Source of the DNA: Phoma sp. XZ068
Lineage: Eukaryota; Ascomycota; Dothideomycetes; Pleosporales; Didymellaceae
Reading direction: 5' to 3'
Assembly: GCA_004835665.1 (NCBI GenBank)
Contig: RBKR01000021.1
Span: forward strand, 434,001 to 498,000
DNA: 64,000 nt
A program made the translations under genes and the position numbers. Shown one piece after another: positions 34,501-45,936 of this stretch. Positions within the stretch are counted from its first letter, which is position 1. Every line of letters starts with the position of its first letter. The notes below the pieces were generated by a model that had not been told where the DNA came from, ran no database searches, and worked only from the letters and a program-made list of their open reading frames with translations.

Positions 34501-36162
34501 CCTGGGCACTGGGTGAGGGGTCTGAGATGCCCAGGACGATCTCAAGCGAACACTGGGTCAAGGTGTAAAAAAGGCCGGGTGGACCCAAAATTCTAGAAGA
34601 ACGGAGCGATGAGAGCGACAAAATAAGTACGGTCTTCATAACAACACCTTACCTCTCCCTCTGGATGATTTCTTGAGTAATCTTCCCTGCAAAATGTAGC
34701 CAAGAGGGCACGGTGAAATGCGGTTTCGCATATTCTCATCTCCTGCTGGGCTGGACTGATTCTGAACCGTTGACCCCCGCGTACCTACGTCCGAGGGAAT
34801 CACCGATTGTCAGTGTGCCGGAGGTGTGCTCCGATCCCGTCGACTGATAGATATGGCGAGTCAAGACCAAGGGTCTCCCTCATGACTTCCCCGTGTGGAA
34901 CCACGAACCAGCGTCTCCATTAACCAGTCGAAGCCATCACAAGCATTCGATTGCTAAACATCTCTCGAACCAATAACTTCAAGAGCCTCATATTCTATAT
35001 TGAAGCTTAAGATGGAAGTCTTGTACAACTCTTAGCATACTACTTTTAACTTCTCTGCGGCCTCCGCAAGCAGAGCGAACCCATTCGAGCCATCATCACC
35101 GAGACACGAGGGTTGTCGGCACATGGATGTCGCACGGGAAGGCCATCCCTGGATATGAGACTATCGATGGGAGAGAATCGCAACGAAGGCACGTTCCGTC
35201 ACTGACATGAAACGGTGGGCGGCAAGGTGACCAGGGTTTTCTCCGAGAACGCCATAGGAGCCGGAGGACGGGTCCTCAGTCAACCTCAGGATGCGGGTAA
35301 TGTTGACTCGTGGGACGCGTTGCCCCTCGGTGATATTGACCCGAAGTCTCTTGCAACGAAGGAAGCGATCGGGTTGGACGTCTTCTAGCTAAAAGAATGT
35401 ACAACTGAAAGATCCACGAGTACAGAACTCGAAGAGCTGAAAATGGAACAAGTTCGTGTAACCCACTATGAAGTTATCAACTTCCATCGTATCCTCAAGC
35501 GAATGTGGAGCCGATCTGAGTTGACATAGCCTCGCGGTACTCAGCCCAGGAAATGGGATGGCAAAGCCTTGGTATGCGAAAAGCTTATGCAACTACGCCG
35601 CATCTAGGAATTGATCTCCCCCACATACGAAGGATCCTCTTCCTTGACAGCCACAACTCGAGAATCACCGGGGGCAGTCGGGCCGTCTTTGTTGAAGGCA
35701 TTGGTTTTACACAACAGAATGCCCAAAATCAAATCCTGCAACGAAAATGAAGCAAAATTGAACAGCGATAGAGTGAAAATCTACGATTGTTCAGACGCAC
35801 ATATCAGACCATCTTTGGGATTTGCCCCACCGCGTCGGGACCATGAGCATGGGGCATCGCAACGGGCGGTAAAGCCCCTGCAAGAGCCGAGCCGCGTAGT
35901 GGAGCAGTATTCTACCAGGTAATTTCGCAGCGCCCGCATTGGAACACGCGTGGCTTGATGTTCTGCGGCTAGAATCACAAAGCCCATATCGGAGTTTAGG
36001 AGACTTCGCATCTCATGCCAGTGCCGAATCATGCATCAATAGGAGATTATTCGAGCTCGTGGCAACCACATGTTTATAATGTCCGCGACCTCCGATATGG
36101 AAATGGCTACAACTACTGTCGTCCATTCGTTTATCGTATAGTGCTTCTTATAGGTGCCGAAG
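34501..36162. other. intergenic with a possible decayed coding remnant
   Basis: This interval separates the divergent rhodopsin-like and GMC oxidoreductase genes. Apart from the stretch at about 35106-35388, listed separately, I see nothing protein-like. Confidence 0.45.
35106..35388 (+). pseudogene. possible decayed gene fragment, family unknown
   Basis: One frame reads RVVGTWMSHGKAIPGYETID and then stops at TGA near 35203. Immediately after, another frame stays open for about 61 codons, with VTRVFSENAIGAGGRVL and then DSWDALPLGDIDPKS, to a TAG at 35386-35388. Gly/Ala/Asp-balanced composition is more protein-like than the surroundings, and the frame change is typical of a broken gene. No ATG or splice sites restore it. 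The family is not recognised and chance cannot be excluded. Confidence 0.3.
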
Positions 36163-38132
36163 ATGCGTTCATCCACTCGTTTCGCTGTTACGCTTCAGCT
36201 TCTAGGCCTGACGGCTGCTCTTCCTAATAACTCCCCTGTTCAGGCTAGGGCTTCAAACACATACGACTATGTCATCGTAGGAGGTGGAGTCACTGGACTG
36301 ATTGTTGCCAATCGCTTGACCGAAGATAGCAAGAGTGGGTTCCAGCCTTCACACACCACAACCACCCATACTGACATTTCGTGTTTCAGAGTCCGTCCTT
36401 GTCATCGAAGCAGGTGGTGCAGATGATAACCCGAACATTCGCTTGCCATATGGTGCGACGTACGCCTTGAACACGTCGCTTTTGTGGCCCGACTATGTCT
36501 CTCAGCCCGAGCCTGGTCTGAACAACAAGACATGGAACGTTCGTGTCGCTCAAGTCCTGGGAGGCGGTTCAGTCGTGAATGGAATGGTATACGATCGTGG
36601 CTCTGCTGCTGATTACGATGCGTGGGAGGCTCTCGGTAACAAGGGTTGGGGTTGGAGTGGCCTCTACCCTTTCTTCAAGAAAGGTAACAACTCCCTAGGT
36701 TTACAGGTTGACATTGCTAAAAGTGCTATTAGGAACTGAGTTTATTCCTCCACCGCAAAAGCTTATTGATGAGTTCAATGTTACCTGGGATCCTACTGCA
36801 TATGGCACTGGTCCTTTGAAGCTCGGCATTGCCGATTTCCAGTACCCAGATATCAAGAGCTACTGGGCGGCTTTTGAAGGCCAGGGCGCACGCAGACTTC
36901 TTGACGGTAACAATGGAGACGGCGCTGGTGCATCGTGGTATCCCAACACGATGAACCCGAAGACCGGAGAGCGGCAGCATGCTCGCCTGGCCTACTACGA
37001 CACCGTGGCCAGCCGCCCCAATCTTCAAACTCTGCTCGGAACTGTTGCAAATGAGCTTGTATTCGATCTCAACAGCAGCAAGAGGCTTGTTGCTCGTGGT
37101 GTCAAGGTCACTGATAGGAAAACGGGTGCAACTAAAACTGTTTACGCTAAGAGGGAGGTTGTCCTTGCAGCTGGTTCCATCAACACTCCTAAGCTCCTCC
37201 AGCTTAGCGGTATTGGCCCCAAGTCCGTTCTCGAAGCTGCTGGCATTAAGGTCAAGCTTGCGCACGATGGAGTTGGTTCCAACTTCCAGGACCACCCATA
37301 CACATTCATGGGCTTCAACATTTCCAACATGAGCACGCCCAACCCTACCTCACTTGCAACCGATCCTGCTTTCAACGCATCCGCCTGGGCACAGTACACC
37401 GCCAACAAGACTGGTCCCCTTACACAGGCCCGCGGCAACGCTCTTGCTTTCATTCCCCTTCCGGAGGTCGCGCCTGAGAGCTACGCCAATATCTCCACCC
37501 GTGCCACCGCCCAGGCCAACGACGCATACCTCCCAGGCATCTACAAGGGTAGCAAGAAGCTCCTCGCTGGTGTCGCCGCTCAGCGTAAGGTTCTCGCAGG
37601 TCTCTACTCCAACGCCAAGGCAGGTATCGTCGAGCTTGGCATTCCCGCCGCCGGCAGCGGTATTCTCGTTGCTCTCCAGAAGCCCCTGTCCCGTGGAACT
37701 ATCGGCATCAACCCCGCCAACCCACAGGGCGCCCCTTTGATCCGCTATAATGCCATGACCAACCCTCTCGACAGGTCCATGCTCGCTGCTTGCGTACGTT
37801 ACGCCCGCAAAGTATGGGCTCGCCCTGAGATTGCGCAGTTCCACCCGGTAGAGACAAGCCCTGGAGTACAGTACCAGACTGACGATGAGATCGTCGACCG
37901 TGTCATTGAGCTTGGCTCTCTCTGGCCGACACTGAGCCACCCCAGTGCCACTTGCCCCATGATGCCCGAGAAGCTGGGTGGGTGTGTTTCCAGCGACCTG
38001 CTGTTCTATGGTGTTGAGAAGCTGTCGATTGTCGATGCGTCGATCATCCCACTTGTGCCCAGTCAGCACATTCAGAGCACAATGTATGCTGTCGGTGAGA
38101 AGGCTGGGTATATCATCAGCAACAGGCGCTAG
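36163..38132 (+). CDS. secreted GMC-family FAD oxidoreductase
   Basis: Three exons, 36163-36334, 36390-36683 and 36733-38132, with introns of 55 and 49 nt, giving 621 residues. A signal peptide of about 19 residues precedes the FAD dinucleotide fold DYVIVGGGVTGLIVANRL (residues 35-52). SVLVIEAGG follows the first join, then LGGGSVVNGMVYDRGSAADY (FAD/active-site motif) and VVLAAGSINTPKLLQLSGIG, the GMC signature 2. The catalytic pair sits in LSHPSATC and PSQHIQSTMY, giving His/His. Asn-glycosylation sites are numerous (NTS, NKT, NVT, NIS, NMS, NAS, NKT), fitting secretion. Likely substrates are alcohols or sugars; specificity cannot be read from sequence. Relatives include aryl-alcohol and glucose oxidases and versicolorin B synthase. 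A sugar transporter lies convergent 363 bases away. Confidence 0.92.
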
Positions 38133-38495
38133 ACCAGGGAGAGCGTGCTGTGATGATGCCGATTCTTGTATATACTTAGATATCTTGGCTTGCAATTTAT
38201 GTCGAGACATATTTTTATGAACTGTGTGCGAGGTCAATACAATCATTTGCGTACTTATTCGGCTTAAGAATCTTCAATAATTATTGCAAACCTACAGTCC
38301 AAGATGGTGGTTACGAACATTGTATATCACTGTGTCGACAATAAATTCAGCTAAGTAGACTGAGGGACAGATAATCGTTGTGTAGTGCTACCCGGCACCT
38401 TGGCGATAGACATGGTATTATTGAATATCGACTGCATAAGAGTTTGCAAGCTACCACGGCGGCGATATTACGACTATCTTCGCATGTTCGGTCCA
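38133..38495. other. 3' spacer between convergent GMC and MFS genes
   Basis: An AT-rich stretch of about 360 bases between facing stop codons, holding both 3' UTRs. No other feature was seen. Confidence 0.5.
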
Positions 38496-40203
38496 CTAGC
38501 GATGAACAGACTCGACGTGGACATCGCCCTCCTTCTCGTAACCAGAAGCGAAAGTGTCCTGTTCCAGCTTGTCGCCAACGTGTGCAACTTCGGCCTCGTC
38601 ACCATCGAAAATCTTAGCAATCTCCTCCAGAGTGGGACCCTTGGTCTCGACGTAGAAGAAGACGACAAAGAGGAGTTCGAGGAAAATCCACACCTGGAAC
38701 TCATTAGCATTGGCTCTCGGAAGGCTTGCTGTACGGTTCTACTTACCGCATAGATTGTGTAGAATTTCCAGGTTGGGTGAAGGTATTGGAATCCGTAAGG
38801 GTTGACGTATTGGTTGATAGTCAGAGCGACCTGAATGAAAAAGTTCATGATCATCAGACCCTTGGCACGGATCTTGAAGGGAAGGATCTCGACTGTATAA
38901 GCGACGAGTAGACCAGACCAGGCGAGCGCGTAGGCAACCGAGAAGATCCAGATCATAGCAATAACGGCCTGGCCAGCAGCCTTGCTCTGCTTAGCTTCCT
39001 GCTGCGACGAGCAAATTGTCCAGATGATGAAGGTAAGGCACATGGAAGCAGTAGCGGTGATGAAGAGCGGGCGGCGACCGATCCTGTCGCAGAGAAGAGC
39101 GCAGGAGACCGAGACGACGAGTGAAAGGATGGTGAGACCACCATTGAGTCCAAGCTGAGTGTCACCGTCGGTGATACCAATGGACTTGTAGACATCGGTT
39201 GCGTAGTAGGACACGAGACCGTTACCAGACCATTGCGAGAAGAGACCGAGAGATGCGAGGAGCATGAGCCTGTACCTGTTGCCGCGGGTCTTGAAGAAGT
39301 CGAGGTAAGACGAGGTCTTCTTGTACATGAACTCGAGACGCAGGGTCTCCTTGATCTCAGCGTATTCGAACTGAACAGTGGGGTTATTGATGTCGCCGTT
39401 GGCGTGGTACTTGCCGAGAATGGCGAGAGCCTCCTCGTTTCTCTCTTTCGAGATTAACCAACGGGGAGACTCAGGGATGAACCAGATGAAAGCCAGCTGG
39501 ATCACGGAGGGAAAAGCCTGGGTAAGAGCGGGAATGCGCCAGCACCAGTCGTTGTCAATGCGCTTAGTACCGAAAGTCAACCAGGTACAGATGATGGCAC
39601 CAACATTCCACAGGCAATTGTAAACAGCGGTAACACGAGCACGGTGCTGAGGATGGCAGAGCTCGGTAAGTAGCAGAGGAGACGAAAGCTGGGCAAGCGA
39701 GTTGCCGAAACCCATCAGGAAACGTCCTCCCATGAAGTAGTCGAGATTCTTGGCAGCGGCCTGGATAGAAGCACCAACAATCATGATAGCACACCCGATA
39801 GCGATGGCAGACTTACGGCCGAATGTATCGGCAATATATGGAGCGATTGGAAGCGAGGCAATGGAACCAATGGAGTAGAGAGCTGTCAGGAGACCGAGAG
39901 TCGACTCCTTGGGGTCGTTGAAGTACGTGGTCCATTTTTCAAGGATGCGTAGGTTGTTCAACATAGATCTGCTACATGTCAGAATAGAGCTGTCAATCTA
40001 TAGAAGAGTATTGCGTACCCATCATAACCTGTAGTCGCAGAAGCAATACATATGATGAAGGCCCAAAAATAGAGCTTCCTAAGGCCAGGGTCGGATTTCC
40101 AGTCAACTCGTGCCAGGTGAGGAGCCTCAGCCTGAGCAATCTCGACGTCGGCAGTCTTGTTCGCAACAGCGCCCATCTTGGGCTTGAACTTGTTGAATAC
40201 CAT
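38496..40203 (-). CDS. MFS sugar transporter (hexose/lactose-permease type)
   Basis: Three exons on the minus strand, 40203-40019, 39968-38747 and 38693-38496, with introns of 50 and 53 nt, giving 534 residues. It is a twelve-helix plasma-membrane sugar:proton symporter of the major facilitator superfamily. Motifs in order: TTGYDGSMLNNL across the first join, IADTFGRKSA (loop 2-3), GRFLMGFG, ESPRWLISKERNEEAL (PESPRWL), LFSQWSGNGLVSYYATDVY, DRIGRRPLFI and VETKGPTLEEI near the end, supplied by exon 3. The cytoplasmic N-terminal 40 residues and the C-terminal tail are hydrophilic. The QWSGNG segment suggests lactose/cellodextrin-permease-like relatives, but the substrate is unproven. It faces the secreted oxidoreductase, so a joint role in sugar use is possible but only inferred. 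Confidence 0.93.
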
Positions 40204-43200
40204 GCTGATCTACCAATGTTCGATCGAGACGAAGGAACGCTGTTCGGTCAGGGCTGAGGGATCAGACTACACAGCAGCTGGTATATAAGTTGTCGTCGTA
40301 CCGAGGGTGAGCCGGTTGCAGCTAAGCCTGGGTCCTTTGGCAACGTTGGGATACTTCATATATATGTTCTACCTCATGCTAACATTAACGCGAGGTGAAT
40401 CTTAGCTCCAATGTAACGGCTGCGCGGACCGGCTAATCTGCAATACAACCATGTGGCTCCAGCACTCTGGGCGGTAGATTGATCATATTGGGTAAAGTAG
40501 GCGTTATAATCCCCGAAGAGGCGTGAAATGGATCACTTGGCTTGATGACGCTTAAAAGCGCCTTCCGCTTGTTTCCATCGTGGTGGTACCATGGTGACGT
40601 CGCAGAAATTTTATGGTACAAGCCAGGCCACGCTCTTGTAAGTATTGTTCATTCGTTGAAGCTGAATTCTTAATTGATTGAAGCACTGCGGCTTGCATGT
40701 TGCTTATCAGGTCCGCTGTTCAGCAACGAGAGCCTCTTGCCAAATGTACCATATGCTGAAGTCACAACGCAGGCCACCGTGCACCAACAACTACGCAAGG
40801 CTTCGAGAAGGACAGCTCATGAGTGACTACGAACGAGCTACGGCTGAATTCTTTAGCCAGGGTTGGCCCCCAGATCACCTCGGACAGCAGGGAAAGGCGC
40901 AGGGAGGGTGGCAAAGGTTACCCCAGGGAGGTATGCGGGCGCTGCTACCGACGCCCCACTTCCGACATGAACAAGCTAGCATTCTGGGGCAAAAATGGAC
41001 ACCACATCTTCCACCAACCGCGCTTCGTCTCCTCGTCGCCTTAGTTGTACGCCGCGACCTAGCCAGGCGCTGCCAAAAACACGAGCTTCGGCAGCTCCAT
41101 CCTCTCCTCGCACATTGGTTCATCACACGATGTTTGCCAATTGACCCACAAATCAACGGCCCGAGCTGTCATCATATGATAGTGTCATTTCATCGCTGGC
41201 GGTCCTGCTCGATGTGCATATTAATTCCTGGACGTTCAGTCGACTAATGCTAATGACAGACATCAGCATTGCTCATGGGGTTGGAACTTCCCACACCTTC
41301 GAACGGATTGCAACATTTATATCTACGTGCATGGGTATATGTATGATCTGCACCACCCTGGCTCCGGAACTCCAGTCATCTTCCAGCATTTCAGCCTCAA
41401 TGCTGTCCACTACCGGGTGGCTGATCTGTCAAGATTTCTTGATTCCAATGTTCTGGGCACTTCGGCGGCTTAAAACAACATCCTCCAGCCCAGCTATAAT
41501 ACCCGGTACTGTTTCACATTTCCCAGACCATAAATATTTTTGTTTTCATCATCGCGCCGGAGATATCTCAGCTCGAGTTCTAGAACATCTCTCTGATTGG
41601 ACATGCTATCTAATTGATGGCCATGCTGCTCCTAATGCATGGATTGCTTCGGTATCTTATGTGCCTTGTCAAGGACTAGGCCGTGGCGTGTAAGTGCACA
41701 GGGCCATCACATGTGCGCATACCCTTTTGGCCGGTAACATGATCAAGCACGCGCATTAGGATTTGGAAGACATCGCCGACAGGCACATGCCATCATTTGT
41801 GACCGTGCCGATGGTTGACAACACGGTGGGCAAGAAGCGTGTCCAAAGCCTCGAAGACACAGTCACCAGCAAGCCACGAGCTAGTTGATTGATCACAACA
41901 CATCAGCATTTGTTTGTATGTTCGTCGTTGACATGAACAGCGATGCAGGTCGTATTTGACTGGTCTTCACGCTATACTGCTCCTTTTGTATGGGCAGATC
42001 CTGCCACACACATTGGATCTTCCCATCTGGTCAGCAGCGAGCTTTCCGCTCAGCTCGAAAGATTTTGATGGAAGGCGGAAGGGCCACACTGCACAGCCGG
42101 TGCTTTGGAGATAACGGGACACACGACACAATGAAACCAAGGCGATCTACAGTAGCTGCTGGGCGCCGATCGCATCTCGCAGGCTCTTGAAAAAGCACCA
42201 CCGAGCAATTCTGACTCTATAGTAGATTGCCACTGTGGGAGCTCATTCTGATGTTGAGATCATCTAGCTGATCCAAGGAAACCTACTTACGGCCTGGAAT
42301 TTCCAAACGACCTTAGCCTTTGGCGGCGCAAACGGTATGTTCCAGAGATCAATCGCCATCTCTCCGTACATCATCTCTGCAACTTACTCAGGAGTGATTG
42401 AAGCCGGCGGTCCTTCAGCTCACCAAGCAGTAGCAGGGTGCCATCCGGATGCATTGATTATGCGCGTGCCCTGACCGCAGGTCTGAGTTGTCGAGGTCTG
42501 GTCGTCTGCCTGGACTGGTGTTAAAGATTTCATGCTCCTTCGTATGACTGTCTATCGGCAATTGACTGTATCTGGAGAAGTGGCTGGCTCACTTCGCACA
42601 ACGTCTCATGCATGCTTTTCGTTACGATAACACCAACGCCTTCGCATTGTTGGTAATACTCGCTGTATATATGTGTTGGTTTATATGGAGGCCTCCCCAC
42701 CTTGTCAACGTGTGCGACAAAACCTTCAGCAACTACTTGTGAGAGTACACGCTTTATAACGGTTTACCTGGCAATGATACTACATGGCGATACAGAATGA
42801 ACCGACATTGTCACGTTCATAGCGAGAATGACTTCTTGAGTCAGACGTCGCAACACCTGCAATATGTCGAACCCGAGTTCGATGCAGCAGTCGAGACATT
42901 CTCGAAAGCAACAATACGTTCCAAACATTGCCTCAAAGAGCCAGCCGTGGACACGAACTATGACACCTCCGCACCATCTGTTAGTGGGTATGCAAACACC
43001 TGTAACCGCAGTCTGCTCAGTCACCCTCCTCTGAGATATCACGCGTTCACGCATCATGGTCGGCAATGATGGAGCAGAACAGAATGGTTCTCTTCAGTCT
43101 TGAGCAGAGGACAGCACTCTAACCTGGCCTGTTCTAGACGGTCTAGCACAATCTTATGAAACATCATCAGCTTGTCCCTGCATCAAGAACGAGCACACAT

Positions 43201-43796
43201 CGATCGCCAAGGGCAGACAGTGCAGGCAGACTTCTGCTTCAGACTCGGCTATGACTTCTCTCGAATCGAAACCATCATATAATGGAATTTTGCCTCTGAC
43301 CATGAGCTGCCATCGCGGATTACGCGTGCTCCTTCGCCAAGCTCATCAGCCAAGGTGCGTCGTCAGCATTAGCTCAACAGAAGGATTTGAGCATCCTTCT
43401 GCTATTGTCATTGGAATAGTGGCACACGAAACTACTCGGCAGTCGCTCCTCTGAATATCAGTCAGGTGATGTCCTCCGTGCGGAGCATGCCATTGTACGT
43501 TGGGTGTATTTGCGGACTCCCTAGCGCGTGCACAGACCCTTCCCCATAGCCACAATGGACCTCAATGAGAGCGAGTGCCGTGACGCGATCAGCAAGGATG
43601 ACCTCCATTAATCATCATATACGAGGGCGGCGGCGAAGAGCCAAGCGGTTTCGATATCCTTGACTGTACCTTGGCCTTCAAAGACTGTTACCTGCCTGTA
43701 ACACCTCAATTTGCCATTTGAGTCGTCGTATGCTCTTTCGTAGAACTTCATTCACTTGCCACTGAAGAGCATAGCAGCGCCTCACAGCCACCCACG
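40204..43796. other. 3.6-kb gene-poor interval
   Basis: No complete gene was found. Open frames at 40678-41247 and 41214-41693 lack motifs. One short stretch, about 41278-41472, has protein-like composition after an intron-acceptor-like sequence (see findings). No terminal repeats, transposase motifs or strong C-to-T mutation bias (RIP) were noticed by eye. Confidence 0.5.
40282..40288 (-). promoter_or_regulatory. TATA-like box of the sugar transporter
   Basis: The minus strand reads CTTATATACC about 80 bases upstream of the start codon at 40203, a plausible TATA position for a regulated fungal gene. It is a sequence match only. Confidence 0.4.
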
Positions 43797-44379
43797 ATGT
43801 ATCTGAAGACCGGGCTCCTGCTCCTCACTGCCGCGGCAGGTATCAACGTCGCAAACGCAGACTTCATGGTGTATACTGAACCGCCTATTCCCACTTCTGC
43901 CATCCCTTCGTTCGCCAACCCATCAGACGTACATCCTCCTCCCATGTATCTACTTCGCCCCCACTAATAACCCCCAGGCCTCTTCTTGGACAACAAGCGT
44001 CTTCTTAAACGCCAACTTCGCCTACAACCGCTTCACAGCCTCCCTCGGCGAACCCTACAAATCGTCGCAATCCTCCGCCGCATCCGAGATCGCTGCCTTC
44101 GTTTCGACCGCCTCGAATTACTCCATCCCAGCCGCCGTCACCGAGAGCACAACCACACAGACATTTTTTTCAGCGCCGACGTGGTATTCCGCGTTGCCGT
44201 CAAGGGCGCGCGCGTTCAAGGAACAGCAGGTCCAGGATCAATTCAGCATTCTAAGGGGTGTTATTTCGTCGAGGCAGACGAGCAGCTCGACGGGAGGTGC
44301 AAGTGTACCGACGGCGATGCCGTTCCTCAAGGCGGAATTTGGGGCTATGGCGGCTGCGGCTGCGGCTGCGTTTTTGTAA
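43797..44379 (+). CDS. small secreted Ala/Ser-rich protein
   Basis: Two exons, 43797-43928 and 43978-44379, with a 49-nt intron (GTACATCC...CACTAATAACCCCCAG), giving 177 residues. A clear signal peptide, MYLKTGLLLLTAAAGINVANA, opens the protein. The mature part is rich in Ser, Ala and Thr, has no cysteine at all, and ends in a run of alanines (AAAAAAAFL), which could be a second hydrophobic segment or a weak GPI-type tail. The segment SEIAAFVSTASNYSIPAAVT looks helical. I recognise no family. The lack of Cys argues against typical apoplastic effectors. Its function is unknown; it is probably a wall or extracellular protein. Confidence 0.75.
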
Positions 44380-44958
44380 CGTGTGATGAGATGTACATAT
44401 GTGAAGATGATGGAATGCGCGCCAGCTCCCGACAAGGTACGCTTATGGCAGTGCCGTGAGTTATACCAATTAAGATGAAGAGGTCATGGCTGGAACCCAT
44501 GATGGGACACAATACTTGAATCACCGAGAGTATATATGCACCTGCTCATCGTACCAGGATATAGAAAATGAGTCCTTTCGTCCGCTCTACAGACTTCATT
44601 CTACTGCATTCAATTATCAGGTAACGTGTTGTTCGTTCCAGGAGAACGAACCAGTATGCCTGGTTCAAACTTCAGCTTCCCCAAGTTTGCCGTACTGCTG
44701 CTTGAGAAGCTTGTACAAAAGCACAACGAACATAGGCGCCTCGAAGTGGAGCTTGTTTAGTATCTCATTTAGCCAACCATTTTACCATTCTATGAAGGCG
44801 TTTCTTCCATGCGAGACACTGTCCTTACTCGACAAGATCCCATCCCGATAGGCACTTAGGAGCGAGACTGTATCTGGTTGTCCATACAGAAGTCTATTGC
44901 ACATGCAATCTCGTCCCTCTCGCTAATTCTGCAACTACTCACAACTCACCGATCGCAT
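44380..44958. other. intergenic, no gene seen
   Basis: Separates the small secreted gene from the 3' end of the AIG2-like pseudogene. No frame with coding character was found. Confidence 0.45.
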
Positions 44959-45537
44959 TCAACCAGCACCCTCCCGCCGCCCAACAACAGACCCCTTAAA
45001 ATACCTCTGATACCGCTCCAAATCAAACCCCCCATCCTCCAGCTCCCCACTATCCACACTCCCAGCCCAACAAAACGTCCGACACCCTCTCAGCACCCTA
45101 CCATCTTCTAACCTCGCCTCGCACTCAACCCACGTATACGCATCAGTCTCATACGCCGCTAACGTCTCAAACTGCTCTTCCGAGCTGATCTCCTATACAC
45201 ACCCAACGACCTTCCCAGCCGCGCTGGGTATGAGTGTGGGATATATACCCCACATTTTAACCTGGAAGCCGGCGATCGAAGCGGGTTTTGTGGTGGGGAG
45301 GTTTGGTAGGTCAAGGATTGCTTGAAGGACTTCGGGGTCCATGAGAGAGCCGTAGAAGAACATGTGACATGGTTGGAATGGTGTGTTGGGTTTGATTGTG
45401 TTTGGGACTTCTTGGGTTTGCGGATACTGATCTTTGTCTCCGTTGTTGAGGGCTCCAGCAGTGAGGCCTTCTGGTTTAAGAGGCTTGTAAGACTTGTCAG
45501 AAGGAAGGGGAGGTAGTGGTGGGGGCAGGGGTATCAT
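44959..45537 (-). pseudogene. AIG2/gamma-glutamylcyclotransferase-like gene with in-frame TAG
   Basis: The minus-strand frame starts at ATG 45537 and runs 114 codons to TAG at 45195-45193. It then continues open in the same frame for another 77 codons to a TGA at 44961-44959. The N-terminal part has the family signature CHMFFYGSLMDPEVLQAIL, then AGFQVKMWGIYPTLIPSAAG and VVGCV. The part after the stop, EISSEEQFETLAAYETDAY, is exactly how the fold continues in relatives, where the stop position is usually a Tyr (VYE). A one-base change from TAT or TAC gives TAG. No intron can remove the stop without deleting the core. Relatives act on gamma-glutamylamines or peptides. The gene is probably dead, making a 114-residue stub, unless readthrough or an assembly error is involved. 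Confidence 0.82.
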
Positions 45538-45936
45538 TGCCGCGCTAGTGCACTCAGATGTTTGGCAGGTGGTCTAGGGGGCAGAATCTGATCGGATTCC
45601 GTTGACTTTGTACATAGGTACTAGGCGGTAGGTGGTTTTGTTGCCTAGACTGTTGCCTAGACTGCAGAGCGTCACAAATTTCGTGATTATGGAGCAGGTC
45701 AAATTGTTTTCTGAAGAGGAAAATCCAGTGGCATAATAGTGCTGCGGCACTGTTGTGGACATAGTTAAGAGATGTTGATGCTAGGGCCATAGGTCTTCCC
45801 GGCTAGACTTGCCTTCTCCACATCTTCGACAAAGTGGACCATCATGGTATTCCAGCCCGCCACAAAACAAACACCAACAATCATTCCTAACCATTACTGC
45901 AATTTCATTTTCCCTTCGTTGTGAAACCTCGTAGCT
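45538..45936. promoter_or_regulatory. divergent promoter between AIG2-like and PARG-like genes
   Basis: About 400 bases lie between two divergent start codons. It contains a local duplication, GTTGCCTAGACTGTTGCCTAGACTG, near 45640-45664 (two copies of about 12 bases). No known factor site was assigned. Confidence 0.4.

Noticed and set aside
40678..41247. 189-codon plus-strand frame
   Set aside because: Gln/His/Arg-rich with no motif, overlapped by a similar-sized antisense frame; likely chance.
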